A stretch of 64,000 bases of DNA from an uncultured Rhodospirillaceae bacterium (GCA_937927415.1 CALBDS010000036.1:62001-126000), one strand, 5' to 3'. Positions 1-8,757 are shown, counted from the stretch's first letter. Notes: generated by a model from the sequence alone, not told the origin. Translations and numbers: made by a program.

Positions 1-517
1 CCTCGTCGGCGGAAAAGCGTTCGGCGGTCAGGAAATAGCGCCGGCTGGCCCGTTCGCCGATGGCGGCGATGACATAGGGGCTGATGACGGCGGGGATCAG
101 CCCCAGCTTGACCTCCGACAGGCAGAACGCCGCGGTGTCGGCAGCGATGGCGATGTCGCAGGCGGCCACCAGCCCGACCCCGCCGCCATAAGCCGCCCCC
201 TGCACCGCCGCCACCACCGGCTTGGGGCAGCGGTCGATGGTGCGCATCAGCCGGGCCAAGGCGCGGGCGTCGTGCAGGTTCTCGTCCTGCGAATACCCCG
301 CCATCCGCTTCATCCAGCCCAGATCGGCCCCGGCGGAAAAGCTGGGGCCGGAGGCGGCCAGGACCACGGCGCGCACACCGTCATCGGCCTCGGCCTTCTC
401 GAAGGCATCGGTCAGGGAGGCTATCAGCGCATCGTCGAAGGCGTTGTGACGGTCGGCACGGTTGAGCGTGATATAGGCCACCGGGCCGTCGCGGTGGGTC
501 AGTACGGCATCGGTCAT
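1..517 (-). CDS. liuC: Methylglutaconyl-CoA/enoyl-CoA hydratase, partial (3' end beyond window)
   Basis: This is a crotonase-fold hydratase whose C-terminus lies beyond the left edge; 172 residues are visible. By context it would hydrate 3-methylglutaconyl-CoA to HMG-CoA in leucine degradation. Visible crotonase features are the oxyanion-hole segments ASGPSFSAGADLGWM and GAAYGGGVGLVAACD. The run WMKRMAGYSQDEN after the first segment is typical of LiuC-type hydratases. The ATG is preceded by a strong AGGAGGGG ribosome-binding site, 18 bases after the carboxylase stop. A generic enoyl-CoA hydratase is the alternative. The family is certain; the substrate is inferred from the neighbours. Confidence 0.85.
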   Translation of the reverse strand, partial: MTDAVLTHRDGPVAYITLNRADRHNAFDDALIASLTDAFEKAEADDGVRAVVLAASGPSFSAGADLGWMKRMAGYSQDENLHDARALARLMRTIDRCPKPVVAAVQGAAYGGGVGLVAACDIAIAADTAAFCLSEVKLGLIPAVISPYVIAAIGERASRRYFLTAERFSADE

Positions 518-535
518 GATCCCCTCCTCCCCCCA

Positions 536-2143
536 TCACATGCGGAACACGCCGAACGGCGTCGGCGGGATCGGCGCGTTGAGCGAGGCGGAAATGCCCA
601 AGCCCAGCACCATGCGCGCGTCGGCGGGATCGACGATGCCGTCGTCCCACAGCCGGGCGCTGGCGTAATAGGGGTGCCCTTGCGTTTCGTACTGCTGGCG
701 GATGGGGGCCTTGAAGGCGTCCTCGTCCTCCGCCGACCACGTCTTGCCCTGAGCCTCCAGCGCGTCGCGGCGCACCTGGGCCAGCACGCCCGCCGCCTGC
801 TCGCCGCCCATCACCGCGATGCGGGAATTGGGCCACATCCACAGGAAGCGCGGGCTGTAGGCCCGTCCGCACATGCCGTAGTTGCCGGCACCATAGCTGC
901 CGCCGACGATCATGGTGAATTTGGGGACCTTGGCACAGGCGACCGCGGTCACCAGCTTGGCCCCGTCCTTGGCGATGCCGCCGCTCTCATACTTGCGGCC
1001 CACCATGAAGCCGGTGATGTTCTGCAGGAACACCAGCGGAATGCCGCGCTGGCAGCACAGCTCCACGAAATGCGCGCCCTTCAGCGCGGATTCGGAGAAC
1101 AGAATGCCGTTGTTGGCGATGATTCCCACCGGATAGCCGAAGATGTGGGCGAAGCCGCACACCAGCGTGGCGCCGTACAGTGGCTTGAACTCGTCGAACC
1201 GGCTGCCGTCCACCACGCGGGCGATGACCTCGCGGATGTCGAACGGCTTGCGGGCGTCGTTGGGGATGATGCCGTAGAGTTCGCGCGGGTCGTACAGCGG
1301 TTCTTCCGGGGTGCGCAGCGCCAGCGGCACCGATTTGGTGCGGTTCAGGTTGCCCACCACCTGACGGGCCAGCGCCAGCGCGTGGGCGTCGTTCATGGCG
1401 TAATGGTCGGCCACGCCCGAGGTGCGGCAATGCACGTCGGCACCGCCGAGATCCTCCGCCGACACCACCTCGCCGGTGGCGGCCTTCACCAGCGGCGGGC
1501 CGCCCAGGAAGATGGTGCCCTGGTTGCGGACGATGATCGCCTCGTCCGACATGGCGGGAACATAGGCGCCGCCGGCGGTGCAGCTTCCCATCACCACGGC
1601 GATCTGGGGGATGCCCGCCGCCGACATGTTGGCCTGGTTGAAGAAGATGCGCCCGAAATGGTCGCGGTCGGGGAACACCTCGTCCTGGTTGGGCAGGTTG
1701 GCGCCGCCGCTGTCCACCAGATAAAGGCAGGGCAGATTGTTCTGTTGCGCGATTTCCTGAGCGCGCAGGTGCTTCTTGACGGTCAGGGGGTAATAGGTGC
1801 CGCCCTTCACCGTGGCGTCGTTGGCGATCACCATGCATTCCTGGCCCATGACGGACCCGATGCCGGTGACGATGCCCGCCGCCGGGATGTTGTCGTCATA
1901 GACCCCATAGGCCGCCATCTGGGACAGTTCCAGAAACGGCGAGCCGACGTCCAGCAGGTGGCGGATGCGCTCGCGCGGCAGCAGCTTGCCGCGTGCGGTG
2001 TGCTTGTCCCGCGCCTTGGCCCCGCCGCCCTGCTTGATGGCCGAAACCTTGTCGCGCAGGTCGGCGACCAGGGCCGCCATGGCGTCGGCGTTGGCCTGGA
2101 ATTCCGCCGAGCGCGGATTGATGGCGCTCTTGATGACCGTCAT
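536..2143 (-). CDS. liuB: Methylcrotonyl-CoA carboxylase beta (carboxyltransferase) subunit
   Basis: 535 residues, the usual length for MCC beta. It would transfer CO2 from carboxybiotin to 3-methylcrotonyl-CoA, with a biotinylated alpha subunit presumably encoded just outside the window. The N-terminal carboxyltransferase half carries the glycine-rich GSCTAGGAYVPAMSDE segment and the C-terminal half carries GGSYGAGNYGMCGRAYSPRF, both characteristic of acyl-CoA carboxyltransferases. The protein ends in PTPFGVFRM, as MCC and geranyl-CoA carboxylases do. The start chosen (MTVIKSA) has a GGGGAGGA site upstream; the reading frame stays open further 5' but that extension overlaps the preceding dehydrogenase gene. 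Geranyl-CoA carboxylase is the main alternative, but isovaleryl-CoA dehydrogenase in the same operon favours leucine catabolism. Confidence 0.92.
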   Translation of the reverse strand: MTVIKSAINPRSAEFQANADAMAALVADLRDKVSAIKQGGGAKARDKHTARGKLLPRERIRHLLDVGSPFLELSQMAAYGVYDDNIPAAGIVTGIGSVMGQECMVIANDATVKGGTYYPLTVKKHLRAQEIAQQNNLPCLYLVDSGGANLPNQDEVFPDRDHFGRIFFNQANMSAAGIPQIAVVMGSCTAGGAYVPAMSDEAIIVRNQGTIFLGGPPLVKAATGEVVSAEDLGGADVHCRTSGVADHYAMNDAHALALARQVVGNLNRTKSVPLALRTPEEPLYDPRELYGIIPNDARKPFDIREVIARVVDGSRFDEFKPLYGATLVCGFAHIFGYPVGIIANNGILFSESALKGAHFVELCCQRGIPLVFLQNITGFMVGRKYESGGIAKDGAKLVTAVACAKVPKFTMIVGGSYGAGNYGMCGRAYSPRFLWMWPNSRIAVMGGEQAAGVLAQVRRDALEAQGKTWSAEDEDAFKAPIRQQYETQGHPYYASARLWDDGIVDPADARMVLGLGISASLNAPIPPTPFGVFRM

Positions 2144-2160
2144 ATCGGCCGTCCTCCCCT

Positions 2161-3297
2161 TCAGCCCTGCGCCAGCGCGCGGGCGATGACCAGCCGTTGA
2201 ATGTCGCTGGTGCCTTCGTAAATCTGGCAGACGCGGACGTCGCGATAGATCCGCTCCACCGGGAAATCCTTCAAATAGCCGTAGCCGCCGTGGATCTGAA
2301 TGGCGTCGGAGCACACCCGCTCCGCCATTTCCGAGGCGAACAGCTTGGCCATGCACGCTTCCTTCAGGCATGGCACGCCGGCATCGCGCATCGCCGCGGC
2401 GTTCAGCACCAGTTGGCGCGCCGCCTCCACCCGTGTCGCCATGTCGGCCAGCCGGAACGACACCGCCTGATGATTGATGATGGCGGTGCCGAAGCTCTGC
2501 CGCTCCTGGGCGTAGCGGAGCGCGTGCTCCAGCGCCGACCGCGCCATGCCCACGGATTGGGAGGCGATGCCGATCCGCCCGCCCTCAAGGTTGGCGAGCG
2601 CGATGCGGTAGCCGTCGCCCTCCCGCCCCAGCATCAGATCGGCGGGGATGCGGCAGTCCTCGAACGTCACCAGACAGGTGTCGGAGCAGGTCTGCCCCAG
2701 CTTGTCCTCCTTGCGCGCCACCACGTAACCGGGGGTGTCGGTGGGCACGATGAAGGCGGAGATGCCGCGCTTGCCCGCTTGCGCGTCGGTGACGGCGAAG
2801 ACGATGGCGACGGCTGCCTTGGACGCGCTGGTGATGAACTGCTTGGAGCCGTTCAGCACCCAATGATCGCCGTCGCGGCGCGCTCGGGTCTTGATGGCGG
2901 CGGCATCGGAACCGGCTTGCGGTTCGGTCAGGCAGAAGCAGCCGATCGCCTCCCCCCGCACCATGGGGCGCAGGAAGCGTTCCTTCTGCGCCTCGGTGCC
3001 GTAATTCAGGATCGGGGTGCAGCCGACCGAATTGTGGACGCTCATGATGGTGGAGATGGCGCCGTCACCGGCAGCGATTTCCTCCACCGCCAGGGCATAG
3101 GACATGTAATCGGTGCCGGCCCCGCCCCATTCCTCCGGTACGGTCATGCCCAGCAGGCCCAACTCGCCCATTTCCCGCAATTCATCGGCGGGAAAGGCGC
3201 CGGTGCGGTCCCGCTCGGCGGCGGTGGGCGCCAGCCTCTCCTGCGCGAAGCTGCGCGCCATGTCGCGGACCATGCGCTGTTCTTCGGTCAGCATCAT
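2161..3297 (-). CDS. Acyl-CoA dehydrogenase (second ACAD of the leucine operon)
   Basis: 378-residue flavoprotein of the acyl-CoA dehydrogenase family. It oxidises an acyl-CoA to the enoyl-CoA using FAD and passes electrons to ETF. Family segments are visible: CFCLTEPQAGSDAAAIKTRA for FAD/substrate binding, IQIHGGYGYLKDFPVERIYR, and the catalytic-base loop QIYEGTSDIQR near the C-terminus, with Glu in the short/medium-chain position. The start MMLTEEQRM follows GGGGGAAGAG; the next Met one codon downstream is equally possible. It lies between the thiolase and MCC beta genes. The substrate cannot be read from the sequence; a short or branched acyl-CoA is likely. Confidence 0.9.
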   Translation of the reverse strand: MMLTEEQRMVRDMARSFAQERLAPTAAERDRTGAFPADELREMGELGLLGMTVPEEWGGAGTDYMSYALAVEEIAAGDGAISTIMSVHNSVGCTPILNYGTEAQKERFLRPMVRGEAIGCFCLTEPQAGSDAAAIKTRARRDGDHWVLNGSKQFITSASKAAVAIVFAVTDAQAGKRGISAFIVPTDTPGYVVARKEDKLGQTCSDTCLVTFEDCRIPADLMLGREGDGYRIALANLEGGRIGIASQSVGMARSALEHALRYAQERQSFGTAIINHQAVSFRLADMATRVEAARQLVLNAAAMRDAGVPCLKEACMAKLFASEMAERVCSDAIQIHGGYGYLKDFPVERIYRDVRVCQIYEGTSDIQRLVIARALAQG

Positions 3298-3319
3298 TTC
3301 TCTTCCCCCCGTTTTCCCC

Positions 3320-3420
3320 CTCCCGCCGTGGGGAGAGGACCGGGGTGGGGGCTGGCCTTTCTGCCGGACCTTGGCCCCCACCCGGCGCTTCACACCACCC
3401 TCTCCCCGGTGGGGAGAGGG
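3320..3420. repeat. Nested inverted repeats between thiolase and acyl-CoA dehydrogenase
   Basis: The 131-bp intergenic gap is filled by three hairpins. A perfect 10-bp stem with a 3-base loop is formed by CCCTCTCCCC (3398-3407) and GGGGAGAGGG (3411-3420). A 10-bp stem pairs GGGTGGGGGC (3343-3352) with GCCCCCACCC (3374-3383). A short CTCCC/GGGAG stem sits at 3320-3335. No T-run follows on the transcribed strand, so it looks more like a REP/BIME-type element or an RNA-stability or attenuation structure than a classical terminator. Confidence 0.7.
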
Positions 3421-3428
3421 TTGTTACG

Positions 3429-4610
3429 TCAGACGCGCTCGACCGCGACCGCCGTCGCCTCGCCACCGCCGATGCACAAGGACGCGACACCACGCTTCAG
3501 CCCGTACTTCTCCAGGGCCGCCAGCAACGTCACCAGAATGCGGGCGCCCGAGGCGCCGATGGGGTGGCCCAGCGCGCAGGCGCCGCCGTGGACGTTCACC
3601 TTGTCATGGGGCAGGTCCAGGTCGCGCATGGCGGCCATGGTCACCACGGCAAAGGCTTCGTTGATCTCGAACAGGTCAACGTCGCCAGCCTTCCACCCCA
3701 CCTTATCGAACAGCTTTTGCATGGCGCCGACGGGGGCAGTGGTGAACAGGGACGGCTTCTGGGCGTGGTTGGTGTGGCCCTTGATCTCCGCCACGATGGG
3801 CAGGCCGCGCTTTTCCGCCTCCGACCGCAGCATCAGCACCAGCGCCGCACCGCCGTCGGAGATGGACGAGGAATTCGCCGCCGTCACCGTGCCGTCGGGG
3901 CGGAAGGCCGGCTTCAGGGTGGGGATCTTGTCGGGGCTGGCCTTCAGCGGCTGCTCGTCCTGAACGATCTGGGTGTCGCCCTTGCGGCCCTTCACCGTCA
4001 CCGGCACCACCTCGGCGGCAAAGGCGCCGGTTTCGATGGCGGTCTTGGCGCGGCGCAGGCTTTCGATGGCGTAGGCGTCCTGGGCCTCGCGGGTGAAGCC
4101 GTAGGCATCGGCGCATTCCTCGGCGAAGGTGCCCATCAGGCGCCCCTTGTCATAGGCGTCCTCCAGCCCGTCGAAGAACATATGGTCGATCACCCGCCCG
4201 TGGCCCAGGCGGTAGCCACCGCGCGCCCGGTCCAGGAGATAGGGGGCGTTGGACATGCTCTCCATGCCCCCCGCCACCATGACCGAGGCGGTGCCGGCCT
4301 TCAGCAGATCATGGGCCAGCATCACCGCCTTCATGCCCGACCCGCAGACCTTGGAGATGGTGGTGCAGCCGGTGCCCAGCGGCAGGCCGGCGCCGAGTGC
4401 TGCCTGACGCGCCGGGGCCTGACCGATGCCGGCGGGCAGCACGTTGCCCATGAACACCTCGTCCACCGCATCCGCGGCGATGCCGGCGCGCTCCACCGCC
4501 GCCTTGATGGCGGCGGCGCCAAGCTGCGGGGCGGCGACGGAGGCAAGATCACCCTGGAAACCGCCCATGGGGGTGCGGGCAGCGGCGACGATGACGACCG
4601 GATCGGTCAT
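3429..4610 (-). CDS. Acetyl-CoA C-acetyltransferase (thiolase)
   Basis: 393-residue biosynthetic-type thiolase. It interconverts acetoacetyl-CoA and two acetyl-CoA; in this operon it would process the acetoacetate arm of leucine breakdown. The acylated cysteine lies in TTISKVCGSGMKAV, the His-containing motif is GGACALGHPIGASGAR, and the second catalytic Cys is in LCIGGGEATAV at the C-terminus. The start MTDPVVIV is preferred over an ATG nine bases upstream, because AAAGGGATGAGAG then gives proper spacing. It follows the isovaleryl-CoA dehydrogenase gene by 33 bases. Confidence 0.92.
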   Translation of the reverse strand: MTDPVVIVAAARTPMGGFQGDLASVAAPQLGAAAIKAAVERAGIAADAVDEVFMGNVLPAGIGQAPARQAALGAGLPLGTGCTTISKVCGSGMKAVMLAHDLLKAGTASVMVAGGMESMSNAPYLLDRARGGYRLGHGRVIDHMFFDGLEDAYDKGRLMGTFAEECADAYGFTREAQDAYAIESLRRAKTAIETGAFAAEVVPVTVKGRKGDTQIVQDEQPLKASPDKIPTLKPAFRPDGTVTAANSSSISDGGAALVLMLRSEAEKRGLPIVAEIKGHTNHAQKPSLFTTAPVGAMQKLFDKVGWKAGDVDLFEINEAFAVVTMAAMRDLDLPHDKVNVHGGACALGHPIGASGARILVTLLAALEKYGLKRGVASLCIGGGEATAVAVERV

Positions 4611-4643
4611 GGCTCTCATCCCTTTGGTAGAAGGTGCCGGTGG

Positions 4644-5816
4644 TTACTTGGTTTCGTTGAACAGCTCGCGGCCGATCAGCATGCGGCGGATTTCCGAGGT
4701 GCCGGCCCCGATCTCATAGAGCTTGGCATCGCGCAGCAGGCGGCCCGTGGGGTATTCGTTGATGTAACCGTTGCCGCCCAGCACCTGGATCGCTTCCAGC
4801 GCCATCCAGGTGGCCTTTTCCGCGGCATACAGGATCACGCCGGCGGCGTCCTTGCGGGTGGTCTCGCCACGGTCACACGCCTTGGCCACCGCGTACACAT
4901 AGGCCTTGCAGGCGTTCATGGTGGTGTACATGTCGGCGATCTTGCCCTGCATCAGCTGGAATTCGCCGATGCTCTGCCCGAACTGCTTGCGGTCGTGGAT
5001 GTAGGGGATCACCACGTCCATGCACGCCTGCATGATGCCGGTGGGGCCGCCGGCCAGCACCGCGCGTTCGTAATCCAGGCCGGACATCAGCACGTTGACG
5101 CCCTTCCCCACCGTGCCCAGCACGTTTTCCTCGGGCACTTCGCAGTCCTCGAACACCAGCTCGCCGGTGTTGGAGCCGCGCATGCCGAGCTTGTCCAGCT
5201 TCTGCGCGACCGAGAAGCCCTTCATGTCCTTTTCGATGATGAAGGTGGTGATGCCGCGCGGCCCCGCCTCGGGGTCGGTCTTGGCATAGACCACCAGCGT
5301 GTCGGCGTCGGGGCCGTTGGTGATCCACATCTTGGTGCCGTTCAGGACGTAACGGTCGCCCTTCTTCTCGGCGCGCAGGCGCATGGACACCACGTCCGAC
5401 CCTGCCCCCGGCTCCGACATGGCGAGCGCGCCGATGTGTTCGCCGGAAATCAGCTTGGGCAGATACTTGGCCTTCTGCGCCGCGTTGCCGTTGCGGCGCA
5501 GCTGATTGACGCAGAGGTTGGAATGGGCGCCGTAACTGAGGCCCACGGAGGCGGACGCGCGGGAGATCTCCTCCATCGCGATCACATGCTCCAGATAGCC
5601 CATGCCGGCCCCGCCGTATTCCTCCTCCACGGTGATGCCGAGCACGCCCAGATCCCCCAGCTTGCGCCAGAGTTCGTTGGGGAATTCGTTGGTCTTGTCG
5701 ATCTCGGCGGCGCGCGGGGCCACATGGTCGGCACAGAAGCTGCGGATGCTGTCGCGCAGCATGTCGGCGGTTTCGCCCAGATCGAAATTCAGCGACGGAA
5801 GCTGGTTTGCCAGCAT
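4644..5816 (-). CDS. liuA: Isovaleryl-CoA dehydrogenase
   Basis: 390-residue FAD-dependent dehydrogenase converting isovaleryl-CoA to 3-methylcrotonyl-CoA, the substrate of the carboxylase downstream. Two details favour IVD over other acyl-CoA dehydrogenases. The glutamate in the helix-G segment SGLDYERAVLAGG is the IVD-type catalytic base. The C-terminal loop reads EIGAGTSEIRR, with Gly where short/medium-chain enzymes carry Glu. ALAMSEPGAGSDV and LGGNGYINEYPTGRLLRD complete the signature. The start MLANQLPSL follows GGGGGGAGTG. It is probably the first gene after the promoter and palindrome at 5857-5898. Confidence 0.94.
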   Translation of the reverse strand: MLANQLPSLNFDLGETADMLRDSIRSFCADHVAPRAAEIDKTNEFPNELWRKLGDLGVLGITVEEEYGGAGMGYLEHVIAMEEISRASASVGLSYGAHSNLCVNQLRRNGNAAQKAKYLPKLISGEHIGALAMSEPGAGSDVVSMRLRAEKKGDRYVLNGTKMWITNGPDADTLVVYAKTDPEAGPRGITTFIIEKDMKGFSVAQKLDKLGMRGSNTGELVFEDCEVPEENVLGTVGKGVNVLMSGLDYERAVLAGGPTGIMQACMDVVIPYIHDRKQFGQSIGEFQLMQGKIADMYTTMNACKAYVYAVAKACDRGETTRKDAAGVILYAAEKATWMALEAIQVLGGNGYINEYPTGRLLRDAKLYEIGAGTSEIRRMLIGRELFNETK

Positions 5817-5856
5817 GACGGGCACTCCCCCCAAAGGATGTTTTTCGTTGCCGCCG

Positions 5857-5885
5857 ATCTTAGCGTGGTGTGCGGCGTTTTGGAA
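5857..5885 (-). promoter_or_regulatory. Candidate sigma-70 promoter of the leucine operon
   Basis: On the minus strand TTCCAA (5880-5885) and TAAGAT (5857-5862) are separated by 17 bases, about 40 bases upstream of the isovaleryl-CoA dehydrogenase start. The -10 is good and the -35 is weak, which would suit an activated or regulated promoter. Inferred by eye only. Confidence 0.4.
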
Positions 5886-5898
5886 TACGGAACCGTAT
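5885..5898. promoter_or_regulatory. Candidate operator palindrome upstream of liuA
   Basis: ATACGG-AA-CCGTAT is a 6-2-6 inverted repeat touching the upstream edge of the candidate -35 box. A MerR-family LiuR or TetR-type regulator is usual for liu operons, but none is encoded in the window, so the binder is unknown. Confidence 0.4.
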
Positions 5899-5919
5899 GG
5901 TGACGCAAACGGAGACCAT

Positions 5920-5953
5920 GACGCCCCTTTCCCCCACAGGGGAAAGGGGCGTC
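5920..5953 (-). terminator. Hairpin after aldehyde dehydrogenase gene
   Basis: A perfect 15-bp stem (5920-5934 with 5939-5953) and 4-base loop begin six bases after the aldehyde dehydrogenase stop, on its transcribed strand. The stem includes a CCCCTTTCCCC core. No T-tract follows, so it is a probable but non-canonical terminator or 3'-end stabiliser that separates this gene from the liuA promoter. Confidence 0.5.
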
Positions 5954-5959
5954 AGCGCA

Positions 5960-7456
5960 TCACTTCATGTTGATGATGATGGTCTTCTTGTGGGTGAAGT
6001 GCTCCAGCATGGATTCCAGCGACGCTTCTTTGCCAAGGCCCGAGGTCTTGACGCCGCCGTAGGACAGGTTGGGCTGGACCACGAGGTTCTGGTTGACCTG
6101 CACGAAGCCGGCCTCCAGCCGGGTCACGGCATCCATGGCGGCCTTGAGGTCGCGGGTCCAGATGGAGGCGGCGAGGCCGTATTCGCTGTCGTTGGCGGCG
6201 GCCAGCACTTCTTCGTAGTCGCTCCAGCGGATGATGCAGCAGACCGGGCCGAAGATTTCTTCCCGCGCGATGCGGTCGTCGTTGGTGACGCCGGTGAAGA
6301 CGTGCGGCTGCACGAACAGGCCCTTGGCCAGCTTGGGATCGGTGGGCATGGCCGAGCAGACGTGGGCGGTGGCACCCGCCGTCTCGTTGCCGATGGCGAT
6401 GTAGCTTTTCACCCGGTCCATCTGCTGCTGCGAGATGATGGTGCCGATGTCGGTGGCCTCGTCCAGCGGGTCGCCCATCGTCAGCGTGTTGACCTTGGCG
6501 GTCAGCTTGGCGACGAATTCATCGTGGATGCTGTCGTGGACGAAGATGCGGCTGGCGGCGGTGCAGCTCTGGCCCTGGCGGGTGAAGCGCATGCCGGCAA
6601 TGGCCCCGGCCAGCGCCTGGTCCATATCGGCATCGGCCATCACGATCATCGGGCTTTTGCCGCCCAACTCCAGCGTGACGGGGATCAGCTTTTCCGCCGC
6701 GGTCTTATAGACGATGCGGCCCGTTTCCACCGACCCGGTGAAGGTGACCTTGTTCACCTTGGGGTGCGACACCAGGGGCGCCCCGCATTCGGGGCCGAAG
6801 CCCGACAGGATGCTGACCAGACCCGGCGGCAGGATGGTGTTCATGATCTGCACGACGCGCAGCACGGTCAGCGGCGCTTCCTCCGCCGACTTCACCACCA
6901 CGGCGTTGCCGGCCACCAGCGCCGGGGCGATCTTCATCGCCATCAGCAGCAGCGGCACGTTCCACGGGATGATGGCGCCCACCACCCCCACCGGCTCGCG
7001 CACGGTCATGGTCAGCATGGTGGGGTTGAAGGGCACGGTCTCGCCCTTCAACTCGCCGCCCAGACCGCCGAAGAAGGTGAACATGTCGGCCAGCACACCG
7101 GCTTCCACGCGGGATTCGGTGCGCAGCGCCTTGCCGGTTTCCAGCGCAATCAGGCGGCCCAGCTCCTCCACCCGCTCGGTCAGCAGCCGGCCGCATTCGG
7201 CCACCAGCTTGCCGCGTTCGCGGGCCGGGCGCTTGGCCCACTCCTTCTGCGCCTTGACCGCGGCGGCAACGGCGGCGTCCACGTCGGCGGCCTCGCCGAA
7301 CGCGGCTTCCGCCACCGTCTCGCCGGTGGCCGGGTTGACGACGGGGAAGGTCTTGCCGCCGGACGCCGGCCGGAATTCGCCGTCGATGAAGTGCTTGCCC
7401 GACAGCGCACGGGCCAGGGCAAAGGGATCAAGCTGGATGGCGGTATCGACGCTCAT
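5960..7456 (-). CDS. NAD(P)+-dependent aldehyde dehydrogenase
   Basis: 498 residues, standard length for the ALDH superfamily. It oxidises an aldehyde to the acid. The catalytic Cys is in RQGQSCTAASR, the general-base Glu in TLELGGKSP, the Rossmann segment in TFTGSVETGR, the substrate-tunnel motif in IIPWNVPLLL, and EIFGPV near the C-terminus is also present. The sequence around the Cys does not match methylmalonate-semialdehyde dehydrogenase, which has a different and CoA-dependent signature. The substrate is therefore unknown. An AAAGGAC site precedes the ATG. It sits between the liu block and the ABC-importer operon and is bounded on one side by a strong hairpin. Confidence 0.9.
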   Translation of the reverse strand: MSVDTAIQLDPFALARALSGKHFIDGEFRPASGGKTFPVVNPATGETVAEAAFGEAADVDAAVAAAVKAQKEWAKRPARERGKLVAECGRLLTERVEELGRLIALETGKALRTESRVEAGVLADMFTFFGGLGGELKGETVPFNPTMLTMTVREPVGVVGAIIPWNVPLLLMAMKIAPALVAGNAVVVKSAEEAPLTVLRVVQIMNTILPPGLVSILSGFGPECGAPLVSHPKVNKVTFTGSVETGRIVYKTAAEKLIPVTLELGGKSPMIVMADADMDQALAGAIAGMRFTRQGQSCTAASRIFVHDSIHDEFVAKLTAKVNTLTMGDPLDEATDIGTIISQQQMDRVKSYIAIGNETAGATAHVCSAMPTDPKLAKGLFVQPHVFTGVTNDDRIAREEIFGPVCCIIRWSDYEEVLAAANDSEYGLAASIWTRDLKAAMDAVTRLEAGFVQVNQNLVVQPNLSYGGVKTSGLGKEASLESMLEHFTHKKTIIINMK

Positions 7457-7495
7457 GATATCCGTGTCCTTTGGGACTTTGTGTGAATGTCGGGG

Positions 7496-8728
7496 TCACG
7501 CGCGGGTGTCGTCGATCACCTTGCCGTCGTTGGGCAGGGTGTCGGGCGGGCACAGCTCCACCGCACCTTTCAGGTTGCAGACCGCGTGAAGGGTCGCAGC
7601 CACGGCGTCCGGCAGGCCGGGGGACGCAACGCCGGCCGCCTCGCACCGCAGGGTCATGGTATCGTTGTCGCCCGCCCGCCCGACGACAAGCCGCGCGCGG
7701 CCAAGCTCGGGGTGGCGGCGCAGGATTTCGGCGATCTGGCGGGGGTGGATGAACATCCCCTTCACCTTGGTGGTCTGGTCGGCACGGCCCATCCATCCCT
7801 TCAGCCGGATGTTGGTGCGCCCGCACGGGCTGACGCCGGGCAGCACCGCGGACAGGTCGCCGGTGGCGAAGCGGATCAGGGGATAGGCGCGGCAGAAGCT
7901 GGTGACCACCACCTCTCCCACCTCGCCCACTGGCACGGGGTCGCCGGTGCCGGGGCGGACGATCTCGACGATCACCTTTTCATCCACCACCAGCCCTTCG
8001 CGGGCCGGGGTTTCATAGGCGATCAGGCCCAGGTCGGCGGTGCCGTAGCTCTGATAGACGGTGACACCGCGGTCGGCGTAATGGTCGCGCAGGGAAGGCG
8101 TGAAGGCGCCGCCGGTCACATGGCCGATTTTCAGGCTCGACACGTCGGCCCCGGCCTCCTGTGCCTTGTCCAGGATGATCTTCAGGAAATCGGGGGTGCC
8201 GATGTAGCCCTTGGGGCGCAGATGCTGGATGACGCTGGCCTGCTGCTCGCTGTTGCCGGTGCCGGCGGGGATCACGGCACAGCCCACCGCGTGCGCTCCC
8301 GTCTCGAACATCGAGCCGGCGGGGGTGAAGTGGTAGGCAAAGCAGTTCTGCACCACATCACCCTTGCGGAAACCGCTGGCGAACAGGGCACGGCCCATGC
8401 GCCACGGATCCCGCCCATGGGGCTCCACGTCATAGATGGGACCGGGCGACACGAAAATGCGCGCCAGATCCCCCGGCGGCACCGCCAGCATCCCGGCAAA
8501 GGGCGGGGTCTTGCCCTGCAGGTCGATCAGGTCCGATTTGCGGGTGACCGGCAGGCGGGCGAGGCTGGCGCGGTCCACCACCCCGTCGGCGTCCACGTCC
8601 GCCAGCAGGGCGGCGAAATAGGGAGACGCCGCCTTGGCGTGGGCCACCTGCCCCGGCAGCGCGCCGAACAGGGCGGCCTCGCGCTCATCCGCCGAGCGGG
8701 TCTCCAGGTCATCGAAAAAGTCGGCCAT
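7496..8728 (-). CDS. Phenylacetate-CoA ligase-like AMP-forming ligase
   Basis: 410-residue member of the adenylate-forming superfamily closest in layout to PaaK: short, with a GTGNSEQQ phosphate-binding loop instead of the long-chain type, and a YQSYGTADLG adenine-binding motif. The C-terminal hinge GWMGRADQTTKVKGMFI is the PaaK-type swivel region. It would activate an aromatic or other carboxylic acid with ATP and CoA. The start MADFFDDLE has GGGGAGACG upstream. It is the last gene of the importer operon, 29 bases after LivF, so its substrate is probably what the importer brings in. The true substrate is unproven. Confidence 0.85.
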   Translation of the reverse strand: MADFFDDLETRSADEREAALFGALPGQVAHAKAASPYFAALLADVDADGVVDRASLARLPVTRKSDLIDLQGKTPPFAGMLAVPPGDLARIFVSPGPIYDVEPHGRDPWRMGRALFASGFRKGDVVQNCFAYHFTPAGSMFETGAHAVGCAVIPAGTGNSEQQASVIQHLRPKGYIGTPDFLKIILDKAQEAGADVSSLKIGHVTGGAFTPSLRDHYADRGVTVYQSYGTADLGLIAYETPAREGLVVDEKVIVEIVRPGTGDPVPVGEVGEVVVTSFCRAYPLIRFATGDLSAVLPGVSPCGRTNIRLKGWMGRADQTTKVKGMFIHPRQIAEILRRHPELGRARLVVGRAGDNDTMTLRCEAAGVASPGLPDAVAATLHAVCNLKGAVELCPPDTLPNDGKVIDDTRA

Positions 8729-8757
8729 GGCACTGCGTCTCCCCGTTCTTTTCGTTT

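Noticed and set aside
272..2200. Long plus-strand open frame opposite the methylcrotonyl-CoA carboxylase gene
   Set aside because: Antisense shadow caused by high GC at third positions. The translation is His/Gly/Arg/Val-rich with no motif, while the minus frame is a full-length known enzyme.
3345..5903. 852-codon plus-strand open frame over the thiolase and isovaleryl-CoA dehydrogenase genes
   Set aside because: It spans two real genes and their gap, has low-complexity His/Gly-rich composition and no ribosome site. It is a shadow.
5960..7456. Methylmalonate-semialdehyde dehydrogenase (mmsA) as identity of the aldehyde dehydrogenase
   Set aside because: It would complete the valine pathway, but the residues around the catalytic Cys (GQSCTAAS) match general aldehyde dehydrogenases rather than the CoA-acylating MmsA type.
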